A program made the position numbers and the translations under genes. A DNA stretch of 64,000 nt from Roseisalinus antarcticus (lineage in GTDB: Bacteria > Pseudomonadota > Alphaproteobacteria > Rhodobacterales > Rhodobacteraceae). The stretch lies in contig NZ_FWFZ01000003.1 of the NCBI RefSeq assembly GCF_900172355.1, forward strand, positions 124,001 to 188,000, written 5' to 3'. The notes beneath the pieces are model-generated. The model made no database searches. It worked only from the letters and a program-made list of their open reading frames with translations, and was not told the DNA's origin. The number at the start of each line of letters is the position of its first letter. The first letter of the stretch is position 1. Shown in pieces: positions 51,485 to 59,225 of this stretch.

Positions 51485-52018
51485 TCAGTTCCGGCGCATC
51501 TGGCCGTCACCGTGGCGCCCACCATGCCCGTGCCCGCGGCCTTCGCCACCGCCGTGGCGCCCGGCCATGTCGTGGGAGCCGCGGCGGCCGTGTCCGGCCA
51601 TCTCGGCGAATTCCTCTTCCGAGATGGCGCCGTCCTCATCCCGGTCCATCCGCGCGAATCCGCGGCCCTCGCCGGGCATCGCCAGCTCATCCGTCTGCAA
51701 TAGGCCGTCACCGTCGGCATCCATATGCTCGATCATCCGTGCGGCCCGGTCGCCCATGTGCGCGGCCCGCTCGGCCTCCATGCCCGCGATCAACTCTTCG
51801 GCGGTCAGGGCGCCGTCGCCGTCGCTGTCCATGCCGGCGAATCTCTGCAGCATGGGCGCTCGGAGCTCCTGCTGGCTGAGGGTCCCGTTCCCGTCGGCAT
51901 CGAGATCGGCAAAGACCGGCGGGCTACCTGTGCCAAAGCCTCGCCCCTGCGCCTGCGAGATCGAGACCGACGCGCCGACCACGATGGCGGCCAGAAGCAG
52001 AGTGGTTTTCAGTGTCAT
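51485..52018 (-). CDS. Secreted EF-hand calcium-binding protein
   Basis: A 177-residue exported protein with a signal peptide (KTTLLLAAIVVGASVSISQAQ) and four canonical EF-hand loops at residues 40-51, 64-75, 100-111 and 125-136; each has Asp at position 1, glycine at 6 and glutamate at 12. The C-terminal tail is rich in histidine and glycine (HGRRGSHD, GHGHGGRHGDG) and could bind a transition metal such as zinc, nickel or copper. The ATG at 52018 has AAGGA eight bases upstream. It is just upstream of the ECF unit but separated by a terminator. A combined calcium and transition-metal buffer is a reasonable guess. Confidence 0.9.
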   Translation of the reverse strand: MTLKTTLLLAAIVVGASVSISQAQGRGFGTGSPPVFADLDADGNGTLSQQELRAPMLQRFAGMDSDGDGALTAEELIAGMEAERAAHMGDRAARMIEHMDADGDGLLQTDELAMPGEGRGFARMDRDEDGAISEEEFAEMAGHGRRGSHDMAGRHGGGEGRGHGHGGRHGDGQMRRN

Positions 52019-52137
52019 GTCAGATGTCCTTCCCAAGAGATCTTGCCCCGGCCATTGCGCCGAAGTCCTCCTCTCAACGGGCGGGCCCAATAATTCCGCC
52101 GCCAATCCCGAAAAAAGTTTGCAAGGGCCGGATCGAC

Positions 52138-52165
52138 GCGGCGGCGCTTTGCGACATGCCGCCGC
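52138..52165. other. GC-rich inverted repeat in a divergent promoter region
   Basis: GCGGCGGC (52138-52145) and GCCGCCGC (52158-52165) flank a 12-base loop between the EF-hand gene and the DUF983 gene. It could form a 5' leader hairpin or a protein site. An A/T tract (AAAAAAGTTT) lies 20 bp away. Confidence 0.3.
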
Positions 52166-52238
52166 AAGGACGGATTGCCGCCTTCCTTTTTGGACCCATC
52201 CGTCCCAAATGGTGGGTATTGGATAGAAAGGGCGCGAC

Positions 52239-52646
52239 GTGCCAGACAGTGATTCCAGCGTGGTCCAGGAGGCCCCCGCCTCGCAAGAACGTGAAACGAA
52301 GCCGGCCATGTTGCGCGGGTTCCGCAGGCGTTGTCCGAATTGCGGGCAGGGCTTCATGTTCGATGGCTACCTGAAGGTCGCGGAAAGCTGCCCGGTCTGC
52401 GCCGAGGAACTGTCGCATCACCGCGCCGACGATGGGCCGGCCTACCTGACGATCCTGATCGTTGGCCACCTCATGGCGCCGTTCATCCATATCGTGTTCA
52501 CCCGGTTCCGGCCGGAACCCATGGTGATGGCCACGATCTTCACGGTGACCTGCGTGGCGCTGTCGCTCTACCTGTTGCCACGGCTGAAGGGACTGGTCGT
52601 CGGGATCCAGTGGGCCCGGCGCATGCACGGTTTCGGTGCCGCCTGA
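52239..52646 (+). CDS. DUF983 membrane protein with zinc ribbon
   Basis: A 135-residue protein of DUF983, common next to cytochrome oxidase genes in alphaproteobacteria but without a firm role. A cytoplasmic zinc ribbon has CPNCG at about residues 32-36 and SCPVC near 51-55, then two helices (about 70-90 and 98-118). The GTG at 52239 has AAAGGG upstream. The next gene begins 11 bases before its stop. Confidence 0.9.
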   Translation: MPDSDSSVVQEAPASQERETKPAMLRGFRRRCPNCGQGFMFDGYLKVAESCPVCAEELSHHRADDGPAYLTILIVGHLMAPFIHIVFTRFRPEPMVMATIFTVTCVALSLYLLPRLKGLVVGIQWARRMHGFGAA

Positions 52647-53352
52647 CGCGCCAGCGGGGCCGGGCGGCGGCCCGGGCCCTCTGATACGCGACGCAGCGAC
52701 CCTTGTTCTGGTGCGGGACGTTGACGGCGAGCCGAAGGTGCTGATGGGCCAGCGCGGCGCGGCGGCCGCCTTCATGCCCTCGAAATACGTCTTTCCCGGC
52801 GGCGCGGTCGATCCGGGCGACGCGTCGGTCCCCCTCGCAGCCCCCCTCACCGACAGATGTTCCGAGACCCTCGCCCGGGAAAGCGCGGTGCCGCCGGGCG
52901 CCCTCGCCGCCGCCGCCATCCGCGAACTCTGGGAAGAGACGGGGCAGATCCTCGGCCGGCCCACCATGTGGCCTGACGCCCCGCTGCCCTGGACAGGATT
53001 CGCGGCCACCGGCCACGGGCCCGATGCCGCGCCGCTCCGGTTCATCTTTCGGGCGATCACGCCGCCGGGGCCGCCGCGCCGATTCGATGCGCGCTTCTTT
53101 CTGGCCGATGCCGGGACGCTCGCCTCGGATCCAGACGATTTCAGCCGGGCACAGGAAGAGCTGTCGAACCTCCATTGGGTGCCGCTGGCCGAAGCGCACC
53201 GCCTCGACCTGCCCTTCATTACCACGATCGCCCTCGACGCCGTGCGGGACGCGCTCGCAACGCCCGACCAGCCGGCAAGAATCCCCTTCTACCGAAACGG
53301 TGCCGAAGAATCGGCCTTCGCGCGACTGACCCGCCCGGACCCCGAGCGCTAG
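52636..53352 (+). CDS. NUDIX hydrolase
   Basis: A 238-residue NUDIX enzyme of the larger NUDT7/NUDT19-like type, which cleaves CoA esters or nucleotide diphosphates. The core helix AAIRELWEETGQIL near residues 95-108 holds the metal-binding glutamates; FMPSKYVFPGGAVDPGD near 46-62 is the preceding strand and loop, and an insertion of about 30 residues separates the two. It starts with GTG 52636 inside the DUF983 gene, so it is coupled. DUF983-NUDIX pairing is frequent in Rhodobacteraceae. Confidence 0.9.
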   Translation: MPPDAPAGPGGGPGPLIRDAATLVLVRDVDGEPKVLMGQRGAAAAFMPSKYVFPGGAVDPGDASVPLAAPLTDRCSETLARESAVPPGALAAAAIRELWEETGQILGRPTMWPDAPLPWTGFAATGHGPDAAPLRFIFRAITPPGPPRRFDARFFLADAGTLASDPDDFSRAQEELSNLHWVPLAEAHRLDLPFITTIALDAVRDALATPDQPARIPFYRNGAEESAFARLTRPDPER

Positions 53353-53406
53353 GCCCCAAGGGACGGTGGGCGGGGCGATGCCGAAGGCGAGCGTCGTCCA
53401 CCGGCT

Positions 53407-54306
53407 TCAGACCAGCAGGATCAGCATCACGATCGACACCACCAGGATCACCATCCCGATCCCCTCCCGGCGCGAGATCCGCTCGCCGAAGACCAGCACC
53501 GTGGCCAGCGCGGACAGGATCAGCTCCACCTGGCCAACCGCGTTGACAAGCGCCACGGTCTGCAAGGCAAAGGCCGTGAACCAGCAGACAGAGCCGATCA
53601 TCGACATGACCCCCACGAGGCCCGCAACCCGCCAGGCCGCGAACACCCGGCCGACCTCGCCGCGTTGGCGCCACAGCAACCAGCCGCCCAGGGCCAGCGT
53701 CTGCAGCGCCGTCACGACCATCAACGTCACCAGGGCGCGCATCAACGCATCCCCCTCGGGTAGGCTCAGCGCCGCGCCGCGATACCCCACGCCCGAGATC
53801 CCGAAGAACAGCCCCGACGCAAGCCCCAGCCCCGCCGCGCGGTTCCAGATGCGGCGGTGCCAGCGGGCGGCGCTCGGCGTGTCCGACAACAACAGCACCC
53901 CGACCAGACCGATCAGGATCGCGCCCAGCGCCCGCCAGGAGATACCCTCGCCCAGCACCACCACGCCGACGAGGGCCGACAGCAGAACCTCGGTCTTCTT
54001 GAAGGTGATGCCCACGGCGAAATTGCGCTGCCCGAACAGCACCACAACGCAGACCGTCGCCAGGATCTGCGCCAACCCGCCGGCCATCGCATAGGGCCAG
54101 AAAGCGGCCGGCACCGAGGGCAGCCCCTGGCCGCTCGTCGCCGCATAGCCGAAGGCCAGCCCCGCCACCAAGGGGGCAGAATAGACAAAACGCGCAAAGG
54201 TCGTGCCCGCCGCCGACAGCCGTCCCGCGCTCAGCCGTTTCTGCAGCATGAACCGCACTGTCTGCGCGGCTGCCGCACCGAATGTGATATAGACCCAGGG
54301 CTCCAT
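53407..54306 (-). CDS. EamA/DMT family transporter
   Basis: A 299-residue drug/metabolite-type transporter with about ten helices in two EamA repeats (1-150 and 160-299). Typical motifs are TFKKTEVLLSALVGVVVLGE at the end of the first repeat and VNAVGQVELILSALATVLVFGERISRREG in the second. Substrate unknown; members export amino acids or other metabolites. The ATG at 54306 gives the typical MEPWVYI start. It follows the desaturase gene with 23 bases between. Confidence 0.9.
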   Translation of the reverse strand: MEPWVYITFGAAAAQTVRFMLQKRLSAGRLSAAGTTFARFVYSAPLVAGLAFGYAATSGQGLPSVPAAFWPYAMAGGLAQILATVCVVVLFGQRNFAVGITFKKTEVLLSALVGVVVLGEGISWRALGAILIGLVGVLLLSDTPSAARWHRRIWNRAAGLGLASGLFFGISGVGYRGAALSLPEGDALMRALVTLMVVTALQTLALGGWLLWRQRGEVGRVFAAWRVAGLVGVMSMIGSVCWFTAFALQTVALVNAVGQVELILSALATVLVFGERISRREGIGMVILVVSIVMLILLV

Positions 54307-54329
54307 TGGCCCGTCTTGGCCCGGTTTCG

Positions 54330-55214
54330 TCAGATGCGCCAGAGAGGATGCGGCACCGGGTCCTTGGCCTTCCAGAAATACCGCCGAAACACTTCGGCGT
54401 AAGAGGCATAGCGATATCCCTCGTTCACCGTCAGGTAGCGTCCCGGATTGCGGGCATAGACCTTCGGCAGGCGAAACCACGGCACCCGGGGGTGCATGTG
54501 ATGCACCACGTGCAGGTTGTTGTTCAGAAAGAGCAGCGCCAGTGGCCCCCTGTCCTCGATGATGACGGTGCGAGCCCGTGTCGCCTCATGTGCCCGATGT
54601 TCGAGAAACGACCGGATCTTCTGCAGCGAGACCGCGAGATACGCCGCCAGAAGATAGGCCCAGACCGGCATCGGCGACAGCCAAACCGCGGCCAGCACGA
54701 CAGCCGCAGCCGGCACGTGCCAGAGCCAGCCCGCAATGACCGCCCGGTCCCGGCGGTTGCGCCAGTCCCCAGCCATGAACGCGATCTGCCCTAGCAGGGG
54801 CCCGAGCGTCATGCGCCCCGCCAGAGTGTTGTTGACCCTGCGCAGCCACCGCAGCCAGCCCGGCATGCGCGTCCAGCGCGCGGGGTCGAGGTAATTGCTT
54901 TCCGGGTCGTCGTAGGGATCGGTCAGCATGGCGTCGTGATGATGGGCCAGGTGGGTATCGCGGAACCGCAGATACGGCACCGCCAGCATCAGCGCGGGCC
55001 AGACCAGTGCCGCGTTGAGCCGCGGGTTGCGGAACGGGTGGCCATGCATGGCCTCGTGGCTCAGCGACGTGTGCAGGGACACGGTCACCGCGACCGCCGG
55101 CACGCTCAGCCACGGCGACACCGACGACAGCCATAACACCGCCAGCGCCCAGAGCGCATAGCAGACAACCAACAGGCCGATGGTCGGCCATTCGTCGAAC
55201 CGCGCGTCAGACAT
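54330..55214 (-). CDS. Membrane fatty acid desaturase
   Basis: A 294-residue membrane desaturase with the di-iron histidine boxes HEAMH (53-57), HLAHHHD (88-94) and HVVHHMH (235-241), and hydrophobic spans between. It introduces a double bond or hydroxyl into acyl chains or a related lipid; family relatives include DesA-type and beta-carotene-hydroxylase-like enzymes. The start ATG overlaps the DUF2061 stop by eight bases. Divergent from the XRE regulator, which may control it. Confidence 0.92.
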   Translation of the reverse strand: MSDARFDEWPTIGLLVVCYALWALAVLWLSSVSPWLSVPAVAVTVSLHTSLSHEAMHGHPFRNPRLNAALVWPALMLAVPYLRFRDTHLAHHHDAMLTDPYDDPESNYLDPARWTRMPGWLRWLRRVNNTLAGRMTLGPLLGQIAFMAGDWRNRRDRAVIAGWLWHVPAAAVVLAAVWLSPMPVWAYLLAAYLAVSLQKIRSFLEHRAHEATRARTVIIEDRGPLALLFLNNNLHVVHHMHPRVPWFRLPKVYARNPGRYLTVNEGYRYASYAEVFRRYFWKAKDPVPHPLWRI

Positions 55215-55440
55215 GCGGCTGCCCGGCCCAATGGTCCGGCGCCCGGCGCCCCCATGAGATCCGCGCCCAGATCCGCTCGTAGATCAGATAGGTCAGCAGG
55301 CCGAGGGCAGAGTTGATGACAGCCATCGTGCCGCCCAGTGCCAGCGAGCCGGTCATGAAGAATCCGACCAGCAGCATCACCAGCATTCCGATGACGGTCC
55401 ACAGGACCGCCTTGACCACCGACCGCGTCCGCGTCTCCAT
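55207..55440 (-). CDS. DUF2061 membrane protein
   Basis: A 77-residue two-helix membrane protein of DUF2061. It starts METRTRSVVKAVLWTVIGM and has GGTMAVINSALGLLTYLIYERIWARI near 37-62. Function unknown. It overlaps the desaturase start and shares its transcript. The open frame to 55548 is not used. Confidence 0.85.
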   Translation of the reverse strand: METRTRSVVKAVLWTVIGMLVMLLVGFFMTGSLALGGTMAVINSALGLLTYLIYERIWARISWGRRAPDHWAGQPHV

Positions 55441-55550
55441 AAGTCCCCGCTTTTCTTGCAACTTTCCGGGGCGATCTGACGCGATCCCCGGCATCTCGGC
55501 CAGTCTGTTTCTGCTGCACAAAACTCCCCGAATGCGATATATTCCCAAAT

Positions 55551-56411
55551 ATGCAGAGAATAATCGACAAACGTGACCGTTCTGACCTCTTCCGCACCCG
55601 GCTTGCGGCGGCGATGTCGGAATCCGGTGTCAACCAGTCCCAACTGGCTCGCGAGGCAGGGGTCGACCGCTCGACCGTGTCGCAATTGCTGAAGGATGGC
55701 GCCCGCCTGCCCAATGCCCATGTGGCCGCGCAATGCGCCACCGTGCTAGGGGTCTCGACCGACTGGCTGCTGGGGCTGTCGAACCACCCCGAACAGGCCG
55801 TGGACTTTGCTGCGCTGGCCATGACGATGACCGAAGCGCCAAGGGCGCTGGTCGACGAACAGATCTTTGCCTGGCACCGGGAGGCCGAGGGCTACAAGAT
55901 CCGGCATGTTCCTGCCAACCTGCCCGACATGCTCAAGACGACGGAATTCCTCCGCTGGGAATACGGCGCCGCCCTCGGCCGGACGGCCGAACAGGCCATC
56001 GGCGCATCGCTCGACCGGCTCAACTGGATGCGCTCGGCCCAGTCGGACTACGAGATCGCCCTGCCCCTGCACGAGATCCGGGCCTTCGCCGCCGGAGAGG
56101 GCTATTATGCAGGAGTGCCCAGGCAGATCCGGGCGGGCCAGCTGGAGCATATGGCCCGGCTCTACGATCAGCTTTATCCGTCTCTGCGTGTTTTCCTGTT
56201 CGATTCCAGGCGGTTGTATTCCGCGCCCATCACCGTCTTCGGGCCGCTGCTTGCGGTGATCTACATCGGCTCGAACTACCTTGTGTTCCGCGACACCGAG
56301 CGCGTCCGCACCCTCACGCGGCATTTCGACAAGCTGGTGCGCGAGGCCGATATCGCCGACCGCGCCCTGCCCGGCCACCTCTCGGATCTCAAGTGGCTTG
56401 CCGGCGGCTAG
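55551..56411 (+). CDS. XRE-family regulator with large C-terminal sensory domain
   Basis: A 286-residue regulator. The helix-turn-helix is at about residues 15-72 (GVNQSQLAREAGVDRSTVSQLL). The C-terminal part of 200 residues is not the usual cupin or peptidase: it has NWMRSAQSDYEIALPLHEIRAFAAGEGYY near 160 and YLVFRDTERVRTLTRHFDKLVREA near 245. I do not recognise this domain beyond its use in some alphaproteobacterial transcription factors. It diverges from the desaturase-DUF2061 pair over 110 bp, so membrane lipid control is likely. No strict dyad could be read in the gap. Confidence 0.85.
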   Translation: MQRIIDKRDRSDLFRTRLAAAMSESGVNQSQLAREAGVDRSTVSQLLKDGARLPNAHVAAQCATVLGVSTDWLLGLSNHPEQAVDFAALAMTMTEAPRALVDEQIFAWHREAEGYKIRHVPANLPDMLKTTEFLRWEYGAALGRTAEQAIGASLDRLNWMRSAQSDYEIALPLHEIRAFAAGEGYYAGVPRQIRAGQLEHMARLYDQLYPSLRVFLFDSRRLYSAPITVFGPLLAVIYIGSNYLVFRDTERVRTLTRHFDKLVREADIADRALPGHLSDLKWLAGG

Positions 56412-56415
56412 CGGT

Positions 56416-56733
56416 TCAGTCCACGCAGATCGTGACGGCCTCCCCGTCGTCCCACAGCACGTCGGTGCAGCCCAGATAGGGCCGGACCGGGGCGCAGGTC
56501 CGCGTCTCTGCCAGGCAGAAGCCGGCGCAATCGGACCCGCGTGTGCAGGATTGGCCCCCGTCCGGCAGCGGCACCTCGCAAATCCAGGGCTCCAGCCCGC
56601 CGGCCACGACATCGCCCCCTGCGGCGGAGCATTCGGCCCGCTCCTGCAGGGTCGGCGCGGGCGTCCCGCGCCCGCCGGTTTCAGGAAGGCAGCCCGATAG
56701 CGCGAGCATGGCCAGCAGCGCGAATGATCTCAT
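56416..56733 (-). CDS. Small cysteine-rich lipoprotein
   Basis: A 105-residue lipoprotein with signal RSFALLAMLALSGC and modified cysteine near residue 15. The mature part has eight more cysteines (in AECSA, WICEV, QSCTRGSDCAGFC, RTCAP, GCTDV and VTICVD), so it should be disulfide-rich. No family recognised. Its stop is four bases from the stop of the convergent regulator. Confidence 0.72.
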   Translation of the reverse strand: MRSFALLAMLALSGCLPETGGRGTPAPTLQERAECSAAGGDVVAGGLEPWICEVPLPDGGQSCTRGSDCAGFCLAETRTCAPVRPYLGCTDVLWDDGEAVTICVD

Positions 56734-56809
56734 TGATACGGCCTCCGGATCGGACGAACGGCGACTCGCCCGAAGCCACCCCGGCCCAGTCTAGCACAGG
56801 CCGGCGCCG

Positions 56810-57853
56810 TCAGAACGGCAGAGGGTGCGCCTTGTGGGTCTCGTCGATATCGGCCAGCACCGCGTCGGGCAGGTCCAGGTCGAGGTTGCCGATGTCATGG
56901 GCAAGCTGCGGCTCCGTGGTGGCGCCGAGGATGACCGAAACCGGGAACGGCCGCGTCAATTGCCAGGACAGCGACATTTGCGCGAGGTCAAGCCCGTGCT
57001 TGTCGGCCACGGCCTTGTAGGCCTCGACGGCGGCATGGGCGCGGTCGGTCGCGCGCCCGGCCAGCGGGCCGCCAATCGCCATCCGGCTGCCTTCGGGCAC
57101 CGCGCCGTTGCGGTACTTGCCCGTCAGCAGACCGGCCGCGAGAGGTGAATAGGACAGCAGCGTCACGTCCTCGTTGACGCCCAGTTCCGCAAGGTCGGTG
57201 TCGTAATAGCGGCAAAGCAGCGAGTATTCGTTCTGAATCGAGGCCACGCGCGGCAGGCCGTTGGCCGCCGCAAGCCGAAGCCATTGGCTGGTGCCCCAGC
57301 AGGTTTCGTTGGACAGGCCGAAGGCGCGGACCTTGCCGGCCTTGATGACCTCGTCCATCGCGCCCAGCACGTCCAGCATATGCGCCTCGGTCTTGACCGG
57401 GTCCTGCGCGGACGGATCAAAGCCCCACATCTGGCGGAAGTGATAGGAACCGCGCACCGGCCAGTGCAATTGGTAGAGGTCGATGTAGTCGGTCTGCAGC
57501 CGCTTGAGCGAGGCGTCCACCGCCTCGAGGATCGTCGGCCCGTCATAGCCGCGGCCCTCGCGGACAAAACCCGGGTTCGGCCCCGAGACCTTGGTCGCCA
57601 GCACCCATTTGTCGCGCTTGCCGGTCTTGGCGAACCAGGTGCCCAGAAACTCCTCCGAGCGGCCCGCGGTCTCCTTGGCGACCGGGTTGACCGGATACAT
57701 CTCGGCGCAGTCCATGAAGTTGATGCCCGCGTCCAGCGCCCGGTCGATCTGCGCGTGTGCGTCGTCCTCGGGTGTCTGGTTGCCGAATGTCATGGTGCCA
57801 AGGCACCAGTCCGTCACCTCGATGCCGGTGCGGCCGAGTTCGATCGTCTTCAT
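56810..57853 (-). CDS. Aldo/keto reductase (Tas-like)
   Basis: A 347-residue NADPH-dependent aldo-keto reductase. The catalytic tetrad is Asp48, Tyr53, Lys88 and His130 (LYQLHWP). The overall length, the MYPVNP motif and the ending TEPQLAHDIGNLDLDLPD match E. coli Tas. Substrate not known. The stop is 77 bp from the start of the cysteine-rich lipoprotein. No other pathway gene lies near. Confidence 0.93.
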   Translation of the reverse strand: MKTIELGRTGIEVTDWCLGTMTFGNQTPEDDAHAQIDRALDAGINFMDCAEMYPVNPVAKETAGRSEEFLGTWFAKTGKRDKWVLATKVSGPNPGFVREGRGYDGPTILEAVDASLKRLQTDYIDLYQLHWPVRGSYHFRQMWGFDPSAQDPVKTEAHMLDVLGAMDEVIKAGKVRAFGLSNETCWGTSQWLRLAAANGLPRVASIQNEYSLLCRYYDTDLAELGVNEDVTLLSYSPLAAGLLTGKYRNGAVPEGSRMAIGGPLAGRATDRAHAAVEAYKAVADKHGLDLAQMSLSWQLTRPFPVSVILGATTEPQLAHDIGNLDLDLPDAVLADIDETHKAHPLPF

Positions 57854-57916
57854 GCTATCCCTCGAAAATCTCGCGTTTCGGCGACCCTAGCCCGACGATC
57901 CGGAAGGGCAAGCCGC

Positions 57917-58450
57917 TCAGCGCTGACAGGGCTCCGGCAGCGCCGGGCCGGGGCCGATCCGGCGGCCCTGGATGTGCAGCTCCTGGGCTGCCACCATGTC
58001 GTCGTAGGCGCCCATCGCCGCACCGGCCTGTTCGCGCCCGATCGCCGCCGTCAGGATGTCTCTCAACGCGTAGTTCACCTCGGGCAGGAACGGGTCGAAG
58101 ACGAAGTAATAGGGCGTGCTCTGCCCCTCGGGTGCGCCCGCGATCACCGAAAATCCGGCAAAAGCGCAGCGTTCGGCGTCCGACATCGCTTCGGCCGGCA
58201 TCTGCTCGACCGCCTTGCGGAAGGCGGCGACCCAGGCTTCGAAATCCTCGGTGCGGTTGCTGTCGACGAGGTTGGAGAGCGACAGGACGAGCCGCTCCTG
58301 CCCGCCTACCTGCGCGGCAACGGGTCCCGCTGCGACAGCCATCAATGCCACCAGGGCTCCCGAAGCCAGCCGGGCGCATCGCGCGGCGCCGCGACGGACA
58401 CCGACAGCGATTGACGGAAGTTGATCTGCGCTAGGAACCTGTCGCATCAT
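57917..58450 (-). CDS. Secreted protein of unknown function
   Basis: A 177-residue exported protein with a hydrophobic segment (ASGALVALMAVAAGPVAAQ) after a basic N-terminus of about 28 residues. The mature part has ERLVLSLSNLVDSNRTEDFEAWVAAFRKA and PYYFVFDPFLPEVNYALRDIL. No family recognised. Two ATGs at 58450 and 58447 are both possible. It is divergent from the next gene with only 31 bases between start codons. Confidence 0.7.
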   Translation of the reverse strand: MMRQVPSADQLPSIAVGVRRGAARCARLASGALVALMAVAAGPVAAQVGGQERLVLSLSNLVDSNRTEDFEAWVAAFRKAVEQMPAEAMSDAERCAFAGFSVIAGAPEGQSTPYYFVFDPFLPEVNYALRDILTAAIGREQAGAAMGAYDDMVAAQELHIQGRRIGPGPALPEPCQR

Positions 58451-58481
58451 GGCCTCATGTTCAGTTCGGAGAGATGGCCGG

Positions 58482-59135
58482 ATGACCAAGGACCAGATCA
58501 GCCAATACGCACAGGCCAGTCAAGGCCTGCCGACGATCGGTCCGGGCGGAATCGAGACGATGGCAAGCGCGGCCGGGTCCCATGAGTACCACCAGAAACG
58601 CCAGCGGGACGCACGGACCGCGGCGGCGGCGGCGGCGTCAGCGCCAACCGCCGCGGCCCCGCCGCCTGCTGCGACAGCCGTGCCGGTATATCGCGATTTT
58701 CGGCAGGAAGTCCTGTCACATTGGAGGGGCATGGAAACGTTCACTTCCCGGAATTTCGCGGCTCAGGCCGCAGGAATCGTCGGGCTTTCGAACAAGCCGC
58801 CTACATCCGCAGAAACCGACCGTTTGAAAGTCCTGATTGCCAAAGGTCCAAGCAGTGGCTTGCTCCCCCAATTCCAGATCACCGAGTCGACGGCGGCCAT
58901 GGACAAGGCGCTTGCCGGAACGCTGCTCGGGCCCGGGCAGAAGGCGGAACTGCGCGGTATCCAGAAGGCGATTGCGCCGATGGAAGCCTTCATGCACGAA
59001 AATCGCCACGCCATTCAGCGATGGAAACTTGCGTGGCTCGAGGACCAGCACCGTCAGCGCCTGCGGCGAAAGCTGCGCCTTTGGGGCGGAATCGGCGCGG
59101 TGGTGGCCCTGATCGGCTTTCTTCTTCTCGGTTGA
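58482..59135 (+). CDS. Hypothetical tail-anchored protein
   Basis: A 217-residue protein with a low-complexity N-terminal third: an alanine run and a proline-rich stretch (residues about 45-75, RTAAAAAASAP, PPPAATAVPVY). A helical middle (YRDFRQEVLSHWRGMETFTSRN) and a basic patch (RQRLRRKLRLWGG) lead to one C-terminal helix, GGIGAVVALIGFLLLG, that ends the protein. It should be anchored by its tail with the rest in the cytoplasm. No family recognised. GGAGAG lies nine bases before the ATG. Confidence 0.7.
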   Translation: MTKDQISQYAQASQGLPTIGPGGIETMASAAGSHEYHQKRQRDARTAAAAAASAPTAAAPPPAATAVPVYRDFRQEVLSHWRGMETFTSRNFAAQAAGIVGLSNKPPTSAETDRLKVLIAKGPSSGLLPQFQITESTAAMDKALAGTLLGPGQKAELRGIQKAIAPMEAFMHENRHAIQRWKLAWLEDQHRQRLRRKLRLWGGIGAVVALIGFLLLG

Positions 59136-59225
59136 CGCCGCCGCGGATGCGTCGGACTGATTGATCCTGCAAAACGGTTGGTCTCGCCATGGACGCGCGG
59201 GGCGGTCCGTTGCAAGGACCTGCTC

